NCBI GenBank assembly: GCA_030271615.1
Contig: JARXKP010000002.1
Location: 5,082 to 49,077 of the forward strand
Origin: Pseudomonadota bacterium
GTDB taxonomy: Bacteria > Pseudomonadota > Gammaproteobacteria > Burkholderiales > Burkholderiaceae_C
DNA: 43,996 nucleotides
Reading direction: 5' to 3'
The position numbers were made by a program, and so were the translations under genes. Below, piece after piece: positions 1 to 8,737 of the stretch (position 1 is its first letter; each line of letters opens with the position of its first letter). The notes under the pieces were generated by a model that saw nothing but the letters and a program-made list of their open reading frames with translations, was not told the DNA's origin and made no database searches.

Positions 1-510
1 GGCTGCTGGCCGAATCCTGCGCGTGCCGAAGGGCCCGAACTCAGTCACTTCGAGGTATCGCGCAGCGAAGAGGGCCTGCTGCTCGACTTTGCCGTGCGCT
101 TCGACCTCCCGCACAGCGTCGAAGAAGCGCTGTTGAAAGGCGTGCCTCTGTATTTCGTGGCAGATGCCTCGCTGTTCCGTGAACGCTGGTACTGGCGCGA
201 TCTGCGGGTCAACCGGGTGACGCGCACCTGGCGCCTTGCGTACCAGCCGCTGACGCGAACCTATCGGGTGAGCTTCGGTGGGCTGAACCAGAGTTTCGAC
301 AGCGTCGCCGACGCAGTGGCCGCAGTCCGCCGCATCAGTCACTGGAAACTGGCCGACCCGGGCCAGCTCGACGACGGCGAGCAGCACTACGTGGAGTTCA
401 GCTACAAGCTCGACACCACCTTGCTGCCGCGCCCGATGCAGATCGGCATCGGCGGCCAGCCCGACTGGAGCTTGCAGCTCGAAAAGACCCAACGCGTCAG
501 CCGACCTTAG
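1..510 (+). CDS. DUF4390 domain-containing protein (5' truncated by window edge)
   Basis: Frame 1 is open from base 1 to the stop at 510; sequence and position directly before an NtrY-like kinase fit DUF4390 proteins. Confidence 0.7.
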   Translation, partial: GCWPNPARAEGPELSHFEVSRSEEGLLLDFAVRFDLPHSVEEALLKGVPLYFVADASLFRERWYWRDLRVNRVTRTWRLAYQPLTRTYRVSFGGLNQSFDSVADAVAAVRRISHWKLADPGQLDDGEQHYVEFSYKLDTTLLPRPMQIGIGGQPDWSLQLEKTQRVSRP

Positions 511-549
511 GGCTGCGTCCATGACCACATCGGGCCGCCCCACGCACGA

Positions 550-2931
550 ATGCCACCGCTCCTCGGCGCAGCGCGCTGCGCTCAGGGGTCTTGCGTGACG
601 AAGGCCAGCCGATGGGCGTGGATCATTTCGCTGGTGGCCGCCACCGGCGCTGGTCTGGTGCTGACCTTTCTGCTGTCCATCGCCACCAACAACCGCGCGT
701 TCTACGAGCGGCACTACACGTGGTTGTTCTGGGTGAATCTGGTGGTCGCCGGCCTGCTGGTGCTGGTCATCGGCATCGCGGCCGTGCGGCTGATGCTGCG
801 GGTGCAGCGCGGCAAGTTCGGCAGTCGGCTGTTGCTGAAGCTGGCCGCGATCTTTGCGCTGGTCGGGGTGCTGCCCGGCGTGTTGATCTACACCGTGAGC
901 TACCAGTTCGTGTCGCGCGGCATCGAGAGCTGGTTCGACGTCAAGGTCGAGGGTGCGCTCGACGCCGGTTTGGCCCTGGGCCGTGGCACCCTGGATGCGC
1001 AGGTCAATGATCTGGCCAACAAGACCCTGTTTGCAGCCGAACGATTGAGCGAAGGACGAGGCGAGGTGCAACCCCTGGCGCTGGAGCGGTTGCGCGAGCA
1101 GCTGGCCGCGCAGGATGTGGCCATCGTCAATGGCACCGGGCAGGTACTGCTGGCGGCAGACAGCTCGGCAGCCTTGCTGATGCCCGATCGCCCCGCGCTG
1201 TCCTTGCTGCGCAGCGCACGCAATGGCCGGGTGGTGGCGCAACTCGAGGGGCTCGACGACGACAGCTCCGGTGCCGCCGCCAGCACCACGGGCACTGCAG
1301 CCGCCGCCAGTGGCGGGCCGGCCCGCATCCGGGCATTGGCGTTCCTGCCCAGCATCGACATGGCGCTGGCGCAGCAGGAGCGCTACCTGCTTGTTACCAC
1401 GCTGCTACCCGCCGCACTGGCCACCAACGCACTGGCGGTGCAGGCGGCTTACCGCGAGTACCAGCAGCGATCGCTGGCGCGCGAGGGCCTTCGCAAGATG
1501 TACATCGGCACACTGACCTTGACGCTGATCCTGGCCGTGTTCGGTGCGTTGCTGCTGGCGGTGACGCTGTCGAACCAGCTGGCCCGGCCGCTGCTGTTGT
1601 TGGCCGAAGGTGTGCGCCAGGTAGCGCAGGGCGACCTCGGGGTGAAGCAGGTGTTCAACTCCCGCGATGAACTGGGCGGGCTGACGCGCTCGTTTGCCGA
1701 CATGACCGAGCAGCTGTCAGAAGCGAGGTCGCTGGTGCAACGCAGCGTCTCGCAGGTCGAAGGCGCGCGCGCGAACCTGCAAACCATTCTCGACAACCTG
1801 ACCGCCGGCGTCATCGTGTTCGATCGCGAGGGTCGCATCGACACGGTGAATCCCGGCGCGACCCGCATCCTGAAGCTGCCGCTGTCGGCTTACCGAGGCC
1901 GCAGACTGAACGAGGTGGCGGGCCTCGAAGAATTTGCCGCCTCGGTGTGGCACCGCTTCGAGCTGCACGCCGACAGCCTCGAAACCGGCGAGCGCGGCCA
2001 CTGGCAAGAAGCCTTCGAGTTGCAGACCGGGCCGAATCGCGACACGCTGACGTTGCTGGTGCGCGGCGCGGCGATGCCGCAGGAGGCTCGCCTGATGGTG
2101 TTCGACGACATCACCGAGGTCGTGTCGGCGCAGCGCATCGAAGCCTGGAGCGAGGTCGCTCGCCGGCTGGCCCACGAGATCAAGAACCCGCTGACACCGA
2201 TCCAGTTGTCAGCTGAGCGCTTGCAGCACAAGCTCGCAGCCAAACTGGAAGGCGCTGACCAGGCCATGCTGGTGCGCTCGGTGGGCACCATCGTGACCCA
2301 GGTGCAGGCAATGAAAACGCTGGTCAACGAATTTCGCGACTACGCCCGTCTTCCGGCAGCCCAACTGAAGCCCCTTGACCTCAACCTCCTGGTCAGCGAG
2401 GTGCTCACCCTATACGCCACCGCACAAGAGGCCGGGACGCTGGGGTTCGTTCCAGCCACCGACCTGCCCCTGATCGTCGGAGACCCCACCCAGTTGCGGC
2501 AGGTGATACACAACCTGGTGCAGAACGCCCTCGACGCGGTGGCCGATCCGTCGCAGACCCATCCCGTCGCACAGGCGCGAGTGCGCGTGAGCACCGAGGC
2601 CGCTCGCACCGACCAAGGGACTGTGCGCGTGGTGCGGCTGCACGTCATCGACAACGGACCGGGATTCCCCGACAAGGTGCTGAAGCGAGCGTTCGAGCCC
2701 TATGTCACCACCAAGACCAAAGGCACGGGCCTCGGCCTTGCCGTCGTCAAGAAAATCGCCGATGAGCACGGTGCACGCGTGCGCCTCAGCAACCTCTCAG
2801 CGACCGACAACAACCGCACGGACGACTCTTCCACCGTTCGGGGCGCACAAGTTTCGTTATCATTTTCAAAATTCGCGCCGGGAGACGTGCACACTGCGGA
2901 CGCGACGGCTGACATCGCTCCCGCGCACTGA
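550..2931 (+). CDS. NtrY-like membrane sensor histidine kinase (HAMP-PAS-HisKA-HATPase); true start may be GTG at 595
   Basis: Two N-terminal TM segments, HAMP-like region, H-box ARRLAHEIKNPLTPIQLSAERL, N/G boxes (LVQNALDAV, DNGPGF, GTGLGLAVVKKI). Confidence 0.9.
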   Translation: MPPLLGAARCAQGSCVTKASRWAWIISLVAATGAGLVLTFLLSIATNNRAFYERHYTWLFWVNLVVAGLLVLVIGIAAVRLMLRVQRGKFGSRLLLKLAAIFALVGVLPGVLIYTVSYQFVSRGIESWFDVKVEGALDAGLALGRGTLDAQVNDLANKTLFAAERLSEGRGEVQPLALERLREQLAAQDVAIVNGTGQVLLAADSSAALLMPDRPALSLLRSARNGRVVAQLEGLDDDSSGAAASTTGTAAAASGGPARIRALAFLPSIDMALAQQERYLLVTTLLPAALATNALAVQAAYREYQQRSLAREGLRKMYIGTLTLTLILAVFGALLLAVTLSNQLARPLLLLAEGVRQVAQGDLGVKQVFNSRDELGGLTRSFADMTEQLSEARSLVQRSVSQVEGARANLQTILDNLTAGVIVFDREGRIDTVNPGATRILKLPLSAYRGRRLNEVAGLEEFAASVWHRFELHADSLETGERGHWQEAFELQTGPNRDTLTLLVRGAAMPQEARLMVFDDITEVVSAQRIEAWSEVARRLAHEIKNPLTPIQLSAERLQHKLAAKLEGADQAMLVRSVGTIVTQVQAMKTLVNEFRDYARLPAAQLKPLDLNLLVSEVLTLYATAQEAGTLGFVPATDLPLIVGDPTQLRQVIHNLVQNALDAVADPSQTHPVAQARVRVSTEAARTDQGTVRVVRLHVIDNGPGFPDKVLKRAFEPYVTTKTKGTGLGLAVVKKIADEHGARVRLSNLSATDNNRTDDSSTVRGAQVSLSFSKFAPGDVHTADATADIAPAH

Positions 2932-2937
2932 GGGTTC

Positions 2938-3621
2938 ATGGCCACCATTCTTGTTGTTGATGACGAGCTCGGAATACGAGCGCTGTTGTCAGAGATATTG
3001 ACCGACGAAGGTCACTGCATTGAGCTCGCGGAAAACGCAGCTCAAGCCCGCGCTGCGCGTGATCGGGGTCGTCCGGATCTCGTGCTGCTCGACATCTGGA
3101 TGCCCGATGTCGATGGAATCACTCTGCTCAAGGAATGGAATGCCAGTTCGTTGTTGACGATGCCGGTGATCATGATGAGCGGGCACGGCACGATCGACAC
3201 CGCCGTTGAAGCGACAAAGAACGGCGCGGTGGCATTTCTCGAAAAACCGATCACGCTCCAAAAACTGCTGCGTGCGGTAGAGCAAGGCCTGGCCAAGCCA
3301 GCCGCCCGCGTGTCGACGAATGTCACTGCCTTGCGCGGCGAACCGGGTCATGTTTCCGCGGGTGCTCATGCAGGCTTGATGTCAATGCCCAGCGTGACGC
3401 TGGTCCTCGGCCCCCAGCCTGAACAGAGCTTCGACCTCGACCGCCCCTTGCGTGAAGCGCGCGATGCCTTCGAGAAGAGCTACTTCGAGTTTCATCTGGC
3501 GCAGGAAAACGGCAGCATGACCCGTGTTGCCGAAAAGACAGGTCTCGAGCGCACGCATCTGTACCGCAAGCTCAAGCAACTCGGCGTCGATCTCTCCCGG
3601 AGCAAACGCGGCAGCCTGTGA
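2938..3621 (+). CDS. NtrX-like response regulator (REC + Fis-type HTH, no AAA+ domain)
   Basis: REC domain ILVVDDE...LVLLDIWMPDVDG...MMSGHG...EKP, C-terminal Fis-like HTH (MTRVAEKTGLERTHLYRKLKQLG); only 227 aa. Confidence 0.85.
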   Translation: MATILVVDDELGIRALLSEILTDEGHCIELAENAAQARAARDRGRPDLVLLDIWMPDVDGITLLKEWNASSLLTMPVIMMSGHGTIDTAVEATKNGAVAFLEKPITLQKLLRAVEQGLAKPAARVSTNVTALRGEPGHVSAGAHAGLMSMPSVTLVLGPQPEQSFDLDRPLREARDAFEKSYFEFHLAQENGSMTRVAEKTGLERTHLYRKLKQLGVDLSRSKRGSL

Positions 3622-3648
3622 GCGGCACACTGCTATAGTTATGGGCTT

Positions 3649-3724
3649 GGCCTGGTAGCTCAGTTGGTAGAGCAGCGGATTGAAAATCCGCGTGTCGGTG
3701 GTTCGATTCCGCCCCAGGCCACCA
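3649..3724 (+). tRNA. tRNA-Phe (GAA), CCA encoded
   Basis: 76-nt cloverleaf: acceptor GGCCTGG/CCAGGCC, D-arm TAGCTCAGTTGGTAGAGC, anticodon arm GCGGATTGAAAATCCGC, T-arm GGTTCGATTCC, 3' ACCA. Confidence 0.97.
3675..3724 (+). repeat. attL: 50-bp direct repeat (3' part of tRNA-Phe)
   Basis: GCGGATTGAAAATCCGCGTGTCGGTGGTTCGATTCCGCCCCAGGCCACCA, identical to 11691-11740. Confidence 0.95.
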
Positions 3725-3740
3725 GTTAGATCAAGGACTT

Positions 3741-3772
3741 AGCCCAACCCACAAGGTTGGGCTTTGTTGTTT
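3741..3772 (+). terminator. Putative intrinsic terminator just downstream of tRNA-Phe, carried by the element
   Basis: Perfect 9-bp stem AGCCCAACC-cacaa-GGTTGGGCT followed by TTGTTGTTT. Confidence 0.65.
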
Positions 3773-3782
3773 CTGGGTCTGC

Positions 3783-3805
3783 TGTAGGCGATCTGTAGGC
3801 AATTT
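3783..3805 (+). repeat. Putative integrase arm-type site repeat, left copy
   Basis: TGTAGGCGATCTGTAGGCAATTT; 22/23 identical to 11545-11567; itself two TGTAGGC units 11 bp apart. Confidence 0.7.
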
Positions 3806-4102
3806 GGATGCGTTCAGCGAAAAAGTGATCGCGGCTTTCCTCAGAGTCTTGTGCCGTTGATGCGCCGCGTAGCATTGCTGCTGACTGCAAGGCGCAATCC
3901 ACAATGGCTACGATGATTCTGCACAAGTACGCGGTCCGAGGCATTGACGAGCTACTTCGCTTGGGCGGTGGCAGTGCTGGTTGTGCAAAACGTCGCTGGC
4001 GACTTGCTTCGGGTTCAGTCCCTTGATGCAACGCAAGGCAGGAATCTGCGAGCGTGGATCCGATCAAGTCGATGAAGCCACCCAACCCGGAGTGCTGTAA
4101 CG

Positions 4103-5011
4103 ATGACAACCCAACCGTCCAGCGCACGAGACGGCCACACCATAACCGCGCCCTTCGCAGCACCAGTCGAACAGTTCTCACTGTTCGGCAACGAAGATGT
4201 GAGCACAGCAGAACAGGCGGCCAGCTCAGCACCTACGGGCAAGTTCAGCAACTTTGTAGTGTTCGTAGACGAAAGTGGTGACCACGGCTTGCAGACCGTG
4301 GACCAGAACTATCCCGTCTTCGTTTTATCTTTCTGCGTGTTCTACAAACGCCACTACTGCGAAAAGGTCGTTCCTGCTCTGCAAAAGTTCAAGTTCAACC
4401 ATTTCGGCCACGACGTTGTGGTGCTTCATGAACATGAAATTCGCAAGGAAACGGGCAGTTTTAAGTTCCCAAGTCGCCGGCATAAGAACGACTTTCTCAA
4501 TGAGCTAACAGGGATCATCGACGCGAGCAATTTCATCCTCATCAGTTGTGTGATCAACAAGCTGCAACTGCGAGAAAAGCATCTCACTCCGGAGAATCCA
4601 TATCACCTAGCCCTCGGCTTCTGCCTCGAAACGCTCTACGAGTTTCTGCAAGAAAAGAATCAAGACGACGCACTAACACACGTAGTGGTGGAGTGCCGGG
4701 GTGGGAAAGAAGACAAGGATTTAGAACTGGAATTCCGCCGCATCTGCGACGGCAGCAATCGCTTGGGCGTGAACTTGCCCTTCGACGTGATATTTGCCGA
4801 CAAGAAGACCAATTCCTCTGGGCTTCAATTGGCGGACTTGGTGGCTCGGCCCATCGGCTTGAGCGTGTTGCGTCCTGACCAACAGAACCGGACGTTGGAG
4901 GTACTGAAGCGCAAGTACTTCTGCAGCGGCGGCCGCAACAACGTCGGTGAAGGCTTCAAGGACTGGGGGCTGAAGATATATCCGCCCCAAGAAAGCGAAA
5001 AGCCCCGATGA
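4103..5011 (+). CDS. DUF3800 domain-containing protein
   Basis: FVDESGDHG near the N-terminus and SSGLQLADLVARP near the C-terminus, typical of DUF3800. Confidence 0.8.
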   Translation: MTTQPSSARDGHTITAPFAAPVEQFSLFGNEDVSTAEQAASSAPTGKFSNFVVFVDESGDHGLQTVDQNYPVFVLSFCVFYKRHYCEKVVPALQKFKFNHFGHDVVVLHEHEIRKETGSFKFPSRRHKNDFLNELTGIIDASNFILISCVINKLQLREKHLTPENPYHLALGFCLETLYEFLQEKNQDDALTHVVVECRGGKEDKDLELEFRRICDGSNRLGVNLPFDVIFADKKTNSSGLQLADLVARPIGLSVLRPDQQNRTLEVLKRKYFCSGGRNNVGEGFKDWGLKIYPPQESEKPR

Positions 5012-5237
5012 AACTCACCGAGGCTGTAACGCCGACCGGGATCTCCCAGTCCACTTGAATCTTAGTGTAGGGCAAAAATACACCAATAGCGAACAAGTTA
5101 ACCGTTCGTTGTAGCGTGAACCCGTCGATATTTCGCCTGAAGAAGCGTTGGCGGGTCAGCGCGGATTGACCGTCGCACGCGGGCCGTGCGGCAGCTTGCC
5201 AGTTAACAACTCGGTTGCCTTGCGTTGCTCGGACTCG

Positions 5238-5986
5238 TCAGGGCGCCTTCATGTTTGATCCGTCGCCAAAGGCGATGAATTGCGGCTCCCAGATCACGGT
5301 GAACTTGTCATCGGGAAGTTCTGCCAACTTCCTGTCCTTGTTGTTTCCGATGCTGTATTGACCGAGCGACCGCCGGTCCAAGTAGCGCTCTGACCAGCCT
5401 TGATGGTGTCGTCGTTGGAAATTTGCACAACGGATAGCTCATCGCCAAAGACATCCTTCATCGTGACGCGGCCCTTCACACCACTGATGTCCTTGGCTGT
5501 GTTGTTCTTGTAGCTGAGCGTGACCACGAATTTCTCATCCGTCACGATGCCGCTATAGCCATGCTCAGCCTCAATCTTCTTGTTAACCAAGACGACTGAA
5601 ACGGCATCGCGCATCACCTTTACGGCGGCTTCGTGAGCGGCCTTGAGCTTGATTTCTTCTTCTTTCTTCTTGGCCTCAACAAGTACCTGATCTGCCTTCC
5701 AACTTCTTTGCTCGTCAATCGCTTTACCGATGGTCATCCCAACCGGAATTCCTTCGATGTCTTGCCCAGCCAATTTGCCGAAAGCCGCCCCGATGGTGTG
5801 GCGCATTACGTAACCTGCGACCAACTCGCGCTCCTCCGGTTGGAGCTTTTCCATTGCTGGTTTGATCGCCTCCATCTTGGAGATGTCCTGCGGCAAGGGA
5901 GTGTCACGAGGGCCGCTACATGCCGCCAACGTAGCGGCGATCAGGACCGTGGCAGCGAGCTTCGCAACCCTTGATGGATGAGTCAT
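5238..5986 (-). pseudogene. Putative lipoprotein gene with apparent single-base frameshift near 5358-5364
   Basis: MTHPSRVAKLAATVLIAATLAACSG lipobox; the intact frame ends at 5294, but the shifted frame continues QYSIGNNKDRKLAELPDDKFTVIWEPQFIAFGDGSNMKAP* to 5238. Confidence 0.65.
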
Positions 5987-6068
5987 TTTTTTCTCCGTTT
6001 TTATGTGACCCTCATCTGATTGATGCCGGTGTCTCAGCAAAGTCTACGGTGCCAATCCGGCGAATTGC

Positions 6069-6248
6069 TCAGTGGTTACGTTGGCGCAGCAATAGGCCCA
6101 TATCGAAAGTTGAGGCCCGCAAGGCACGCCGATCGAGTGTGGCAACAGCTTCGCGCAGTCCCGGGAAAAGTTGGTCGGCCATCCGCGCCGTGGCAGCTCG
6201 CTGTGATGCGCGCTTGGCGCTCTCGATGGTCTTCAGCGTGCTGCTCAT
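6069..6248 (-). CDS. Small hypothetical protein (59 aa), last gene of the element operon
   Basis: Read manually on the minus strand: MSSTLKTIESAKRASQRAATARMADQLFPGLREAVATLDRRALRASTFDMGLLLRQRNH*; start overlaps upstream stop as ATGA. Confidence 0.5.
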   Translation of the reverse strand: MSSTLKTIESAKRASQRAATARMADQLFPGLREAVATLDRRALRASTFDMGLLLRQRNH

Positions 6249-6511
6249 GCGCAGGCCTCCAGCAACAGTGCCAGCGATCCAGCGCCCGCGATGACGCGAC
6301 CGACGAAGCCAGCCTCACCCTCTCCGGGGTCGCGGTGCCACATGCGGACATGAGCAGACGGCCACGCCTGCCGCTGCTCGATGGTGTCGAGGTCGCGCAT
6401 GGTGCCGTCCATGCCAACGTACCGCACCACGGCCTGCGGCAGATCGGCGCGGCTGCGATCCCGTAGTAGCTGCCGCTCCAGTCGTTCAAGGCGTGCTGAT
6501 CTGTTGCTCAT
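6245..6511 (-). CDS. Hypothetical protein
   Basis: MSNRSARLERLERQLLRDRSRADLPQAVVRYVGMDGTMRDLDTIEQRQ...; start overlaps the end of the upstream CDS. Confidence 0.55.
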   Translation of the reverse strand: MSNRSARLERLERQLLRDRSRADLPQAVVRYVGMDGTMRDLDTIEQRQAWPSAHVRMWHRDPGEGEAGFVGRVIAGAGSLALLLEACA

Positions 6512-6776
6512 TCGTGATCTCCTCCAGCGCGGTGAGGCGCGATTCAAATTGCACGGCCTCCAACACCTTGCCCAGGGTGGACAAGATGAAGGCCAGCTTC
6601 GTGGCATCGGAGACAGCGATCTCGCCGCTGCGGGCGCTTCGATACACGCGGGCCATTTCCCGCCCCACGTCTTCAAGGCTCGCCAGCGGTAGGCGCAGGC
6701 GACGCGGGGTGGGGTCACCACCACCTCCGCGTCCGCGCTCGCCGTCGGTCGAACCGACGGTGTCAGCGAGCGCCAT
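6486..6776 (-). CDS. Hypothetical protein
   Basis: MALADTVGSTDGERGRGGGGDPTPRRLRLPLASLEDVGREMARVYRSARSGEIAVSDATKLAFILSTLGKVLEAVQFESRLTALEEITNEQQISTP; start just after upstream stop (TGAGATG). Confidence 0.6.
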   Translation of the reverse strand: MALADTVGSTDGERGRGGGGDPTPRRLRLPLASLEDVGREMARVYRSARSGEIAVSDATKLAFILSTLGKVLEAVQFESRLTALEEITNEQQISTP

Positions 6777-6777
6777 C

Positions 6778-7494
6778 TCAGACCTCGAAGCCTTCGCTGC
6801 GCAGGGTCGCAAGGATTGCGTCGAGGCGACCTTGAACCAGGGCTCCAGGGTCAACGACGAAACGGGCGCGGTCGAGGAAGCCAGCGCCGACAGACTGCAT
6901 GTCGAACGGGGGCAAGTTGGTTGGACCAAATTCCAGGTCAGCACCGCCTGCGCCATGAGCCAAAACCGACAGCACGGCAGCGTCGGCGCTGACCATCGCG
7001 AACGCCTGCGCCGCCTGCCGCTGTCGGGAGGACAGATCAGCGGCCAATTCGCGAACGCGAGACAGCCGGACAGTTTTCGCCTGCGCCGCGCACTCGCGCA
7101 ACTGTTGACCCAGTGCCACGCACTCGGCATCGATCGACGCGATCGCCGATTGCAGGGCCTGCGCCTCGATTTCCAGGCCAGCACCCTGCGCGGCCTTGTC
7201 CGACGCGCTGGCGACCTGTTTGCGGGCCTCCGCGAGGGCGAAGGGGTCGCCGCTCGAATAGGCGGTGCTGAGATCGGCGCGAACACGATCGACCTCAGCG
7301 ACTACCGCGCCGATGGCGACCTGGACAGCGGACAGCTTGCTGCTCAAGTCCTCGCGCTTTTCCTTGCGTGATGCGATGCGGCTGTCCAAGTCGGCGGCGT
7401 CGGCGTTGATTTGCTGGATTGCGGTGTTGAGGTTCATGGCGGGCTCGGCTTTCGTGTTGGGGGCGGTGCGGCGTGTGTCGATTGCGCTTCTCAT
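6778..7494 (-). CDS. Hypothetical coiled-coil-rich protein
   Basis: MRSAIDTRRTAPNTKAEPAMNLNTAIQQINADAADLDSRIASRKEKREDLSSKL...; start overlaps upstream stop as ATGA. Confidence 0.6.
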   Translation of the reverse strand: MRSAIDTRRTAPNTKAEPAMNLNTAIQQINADAADLDSRIASRKEKREDLSSKLSAVQVAIGAVVAEVDRVRADLSTAYSSGDPFALAEARKQVASASDKAAQGAGLEIEAQALQSAIASIDAECVALGQQLRECAAQAKTVRLSRVRELAADLSSRQRQAAQAFAMVSADAAVLSVLAHGAGGADLEFGPTNLPPFDMQSVGAGFLDRARFVVDPGALVQGRLDAILATLRSEGFEV

Positions 7495-7865
7495 GCAGCG
7501 TCCTCGATGAGGTAGGCGAGCGAGCCGCCGACTGGCGAGTACGCGGTGAACCCGAGCGCCAGAAGGACGGGTGCGAGGGCGGGGCCTGCGTCGCAAGCGC
7601 ACTCGCGATTGAGTCGAATGAAGCGGCCCGCGATCTCGACAGAGAACGTCACCTGTGCAGCGCGACCACCAGGACCGGCCATGCCTGCGGGAAGGGTGAC
7701 GACGCGGCCTGTGTCATCGATGGCGGACAGCGGTAGGGTTACTTCTTCGACTTTTCCAGCCTGTCCGATCGGGGCCTGATCGATGTCAACGTAGATGCCT
7801 GCGCAGCGGATCGAACCGGCTTTGACAGCCGTCAGGAATGATGTGGTTGCGCGGAAAACTGTCAT
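7491..7865 (-). CDS. Hypothetical protein
   Basis: MTVFRATTSFLTAVKAGSIRCAGIYVDIDQAPIGQAGKVEEVTLPLSAIDDTGRVV...; start overlaps Rep-like stop as ATGA. Confidence 0.6.
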   Translation of the reverse strand: MTVFRATTSFLTAVKAGSIRCAGIYVDIDQAPIGQAGKVEEVTLPLSAIDDTGRVVTLPAGMAGPGGRAAQVTFSVEIAGRFIRLNRECACDAGPALAPVLLALGFTAYSPVGGSLAYLIEDAA

Positions 7866-8737
7866 GGTGATTCCTTGAATGAAGCCGGGGTCACCGGCTG
7901 AGTGGGGGTGGCCGATCCGTTGAAGATCATTCGCGATCGAGCGGCGATGTACTGCGGGGAGAGAACGGGGAGTCGGCCCATCCAAAGCATTCGGCCCATG
8001 CGAGTAGCGCTACCCCGTCGGCTGCGCACCGGGGATGGCAACATGTATAGGAGTCCAGTTTCTGGACCTTGCCGATTCTGAGGATCGACGGTTGACGCAT
8101 CGGCCGGAAAGCTAGCACCGGCGCGGGGTTCAGGCTCAACTTCGCCCGGTTGGCATAGTCCAGAATCTGGAGCGATGGCACTTGGCAGAGTCCACGGAAT
8201 GGAGCGAGGCAGTCCAGAATCTGGAGCGACACAGCCCAATTTCTGGAGCTTCGCTTTTTTCTGCGGACCGCCGACATTCGGGTGGTCGGGTCGCTTCGCG
8301 GCCTCGTGCGCTGCATTGATTGCCGACAACGCGGCAGCCGTCGTTTCCCACCGAAGGTGGTCGTTCGTTGCCTTCGTGGCGACAACGCCTTTCTTCGCGA
8401 TCGCATGCGCCGGCTCGTTCGTGAACCGATACAGGCAGCACAGAGCGCCGCCGTGGGTCAGCCCGCCGACATCGCGGGTCTTGGCGATCAACCCGACAGC
8501 TTGAAGCCCGCGCAGAGCCTTCGCGATCGTGGTCGCAGACCTAAAGCCGAAGTGACGCAGCGTCGATAGGGTGCCTTCGATGTCGCCGTTGCAGCCTTCG
8601 TTTTTCAACTGGCGACGCATGGCGATATAGACGGCAATCTCGGTCGCCGACAGCGCATGCCATGCAGGGCTGTCGATCACGTCCCAATGAAGGCGGATGT
8701 GACCGCCGCGAGGGTCCGTCCGCTTGGCGGCGCTCAT
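7862..8737 (-). CDS. Winged-helix/HTH replication-like protein
   Basis: N-terminal HIRLHWDVIDSPAWHALSATEIAVYIAMRRQLKN...GFRSATTIAKALRGLQAVGLIAKTRD resembles phage/plasmid replication-protein wHTH; iteron-like repeats in its middle. Confidence 0.55.
   Translation of the reverse strand: MSAAKRTDPRGGHIRLHWDVIDSPAWHALSATEIAVYIAMRRQLKNEGCNGDIEGTLSTLRHFGFRSATTIAKALRGLQAVGLIAKTRDVGGLTHGGALCCLYRFTNEPAHAIAKKGVVATKATNDHLRWETTAAALSAINAAHEAAKRPDHPNVGGPQKKAKLQKLGCVAPDSGLPRSIPWTLPSAIAPDSGLCQPGEVEPEPRAGASFPADASTVDPQNRQGPETGLLYMLPSPVRSRRGSATRMGRMLWMGRLPVLSPQYIAARSRMIFNGSATPTQPVTPASFKESP
8053..8249. repeat. Iteron-like repeat cluster inside the Rep-like gene
   Basis: Minus-strand consensus CGCTCCAGATTCTGGACT; TGGAGC blocks at 8168, 8200, 8222 and 8244 (spacing 32, 22, 22); outlying GTCCAGTTTCTGGAC at 8053-8067. 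Confidence 0.6.

Noticed and set aside
6493-7371. 292-aa plus-strand ORF in the element
   Set aside because: Antisense to the coupled minus-strand operon, whose starts/stops overlap neatly and whose products look more protein-like.
8159-8249. CRISPR array interpretation of the 22/32-bp repeats
   Set aside because: Repeats are within a coding sequence, spacing is too short for spacers, copies are degenerate and no cas genes are present.
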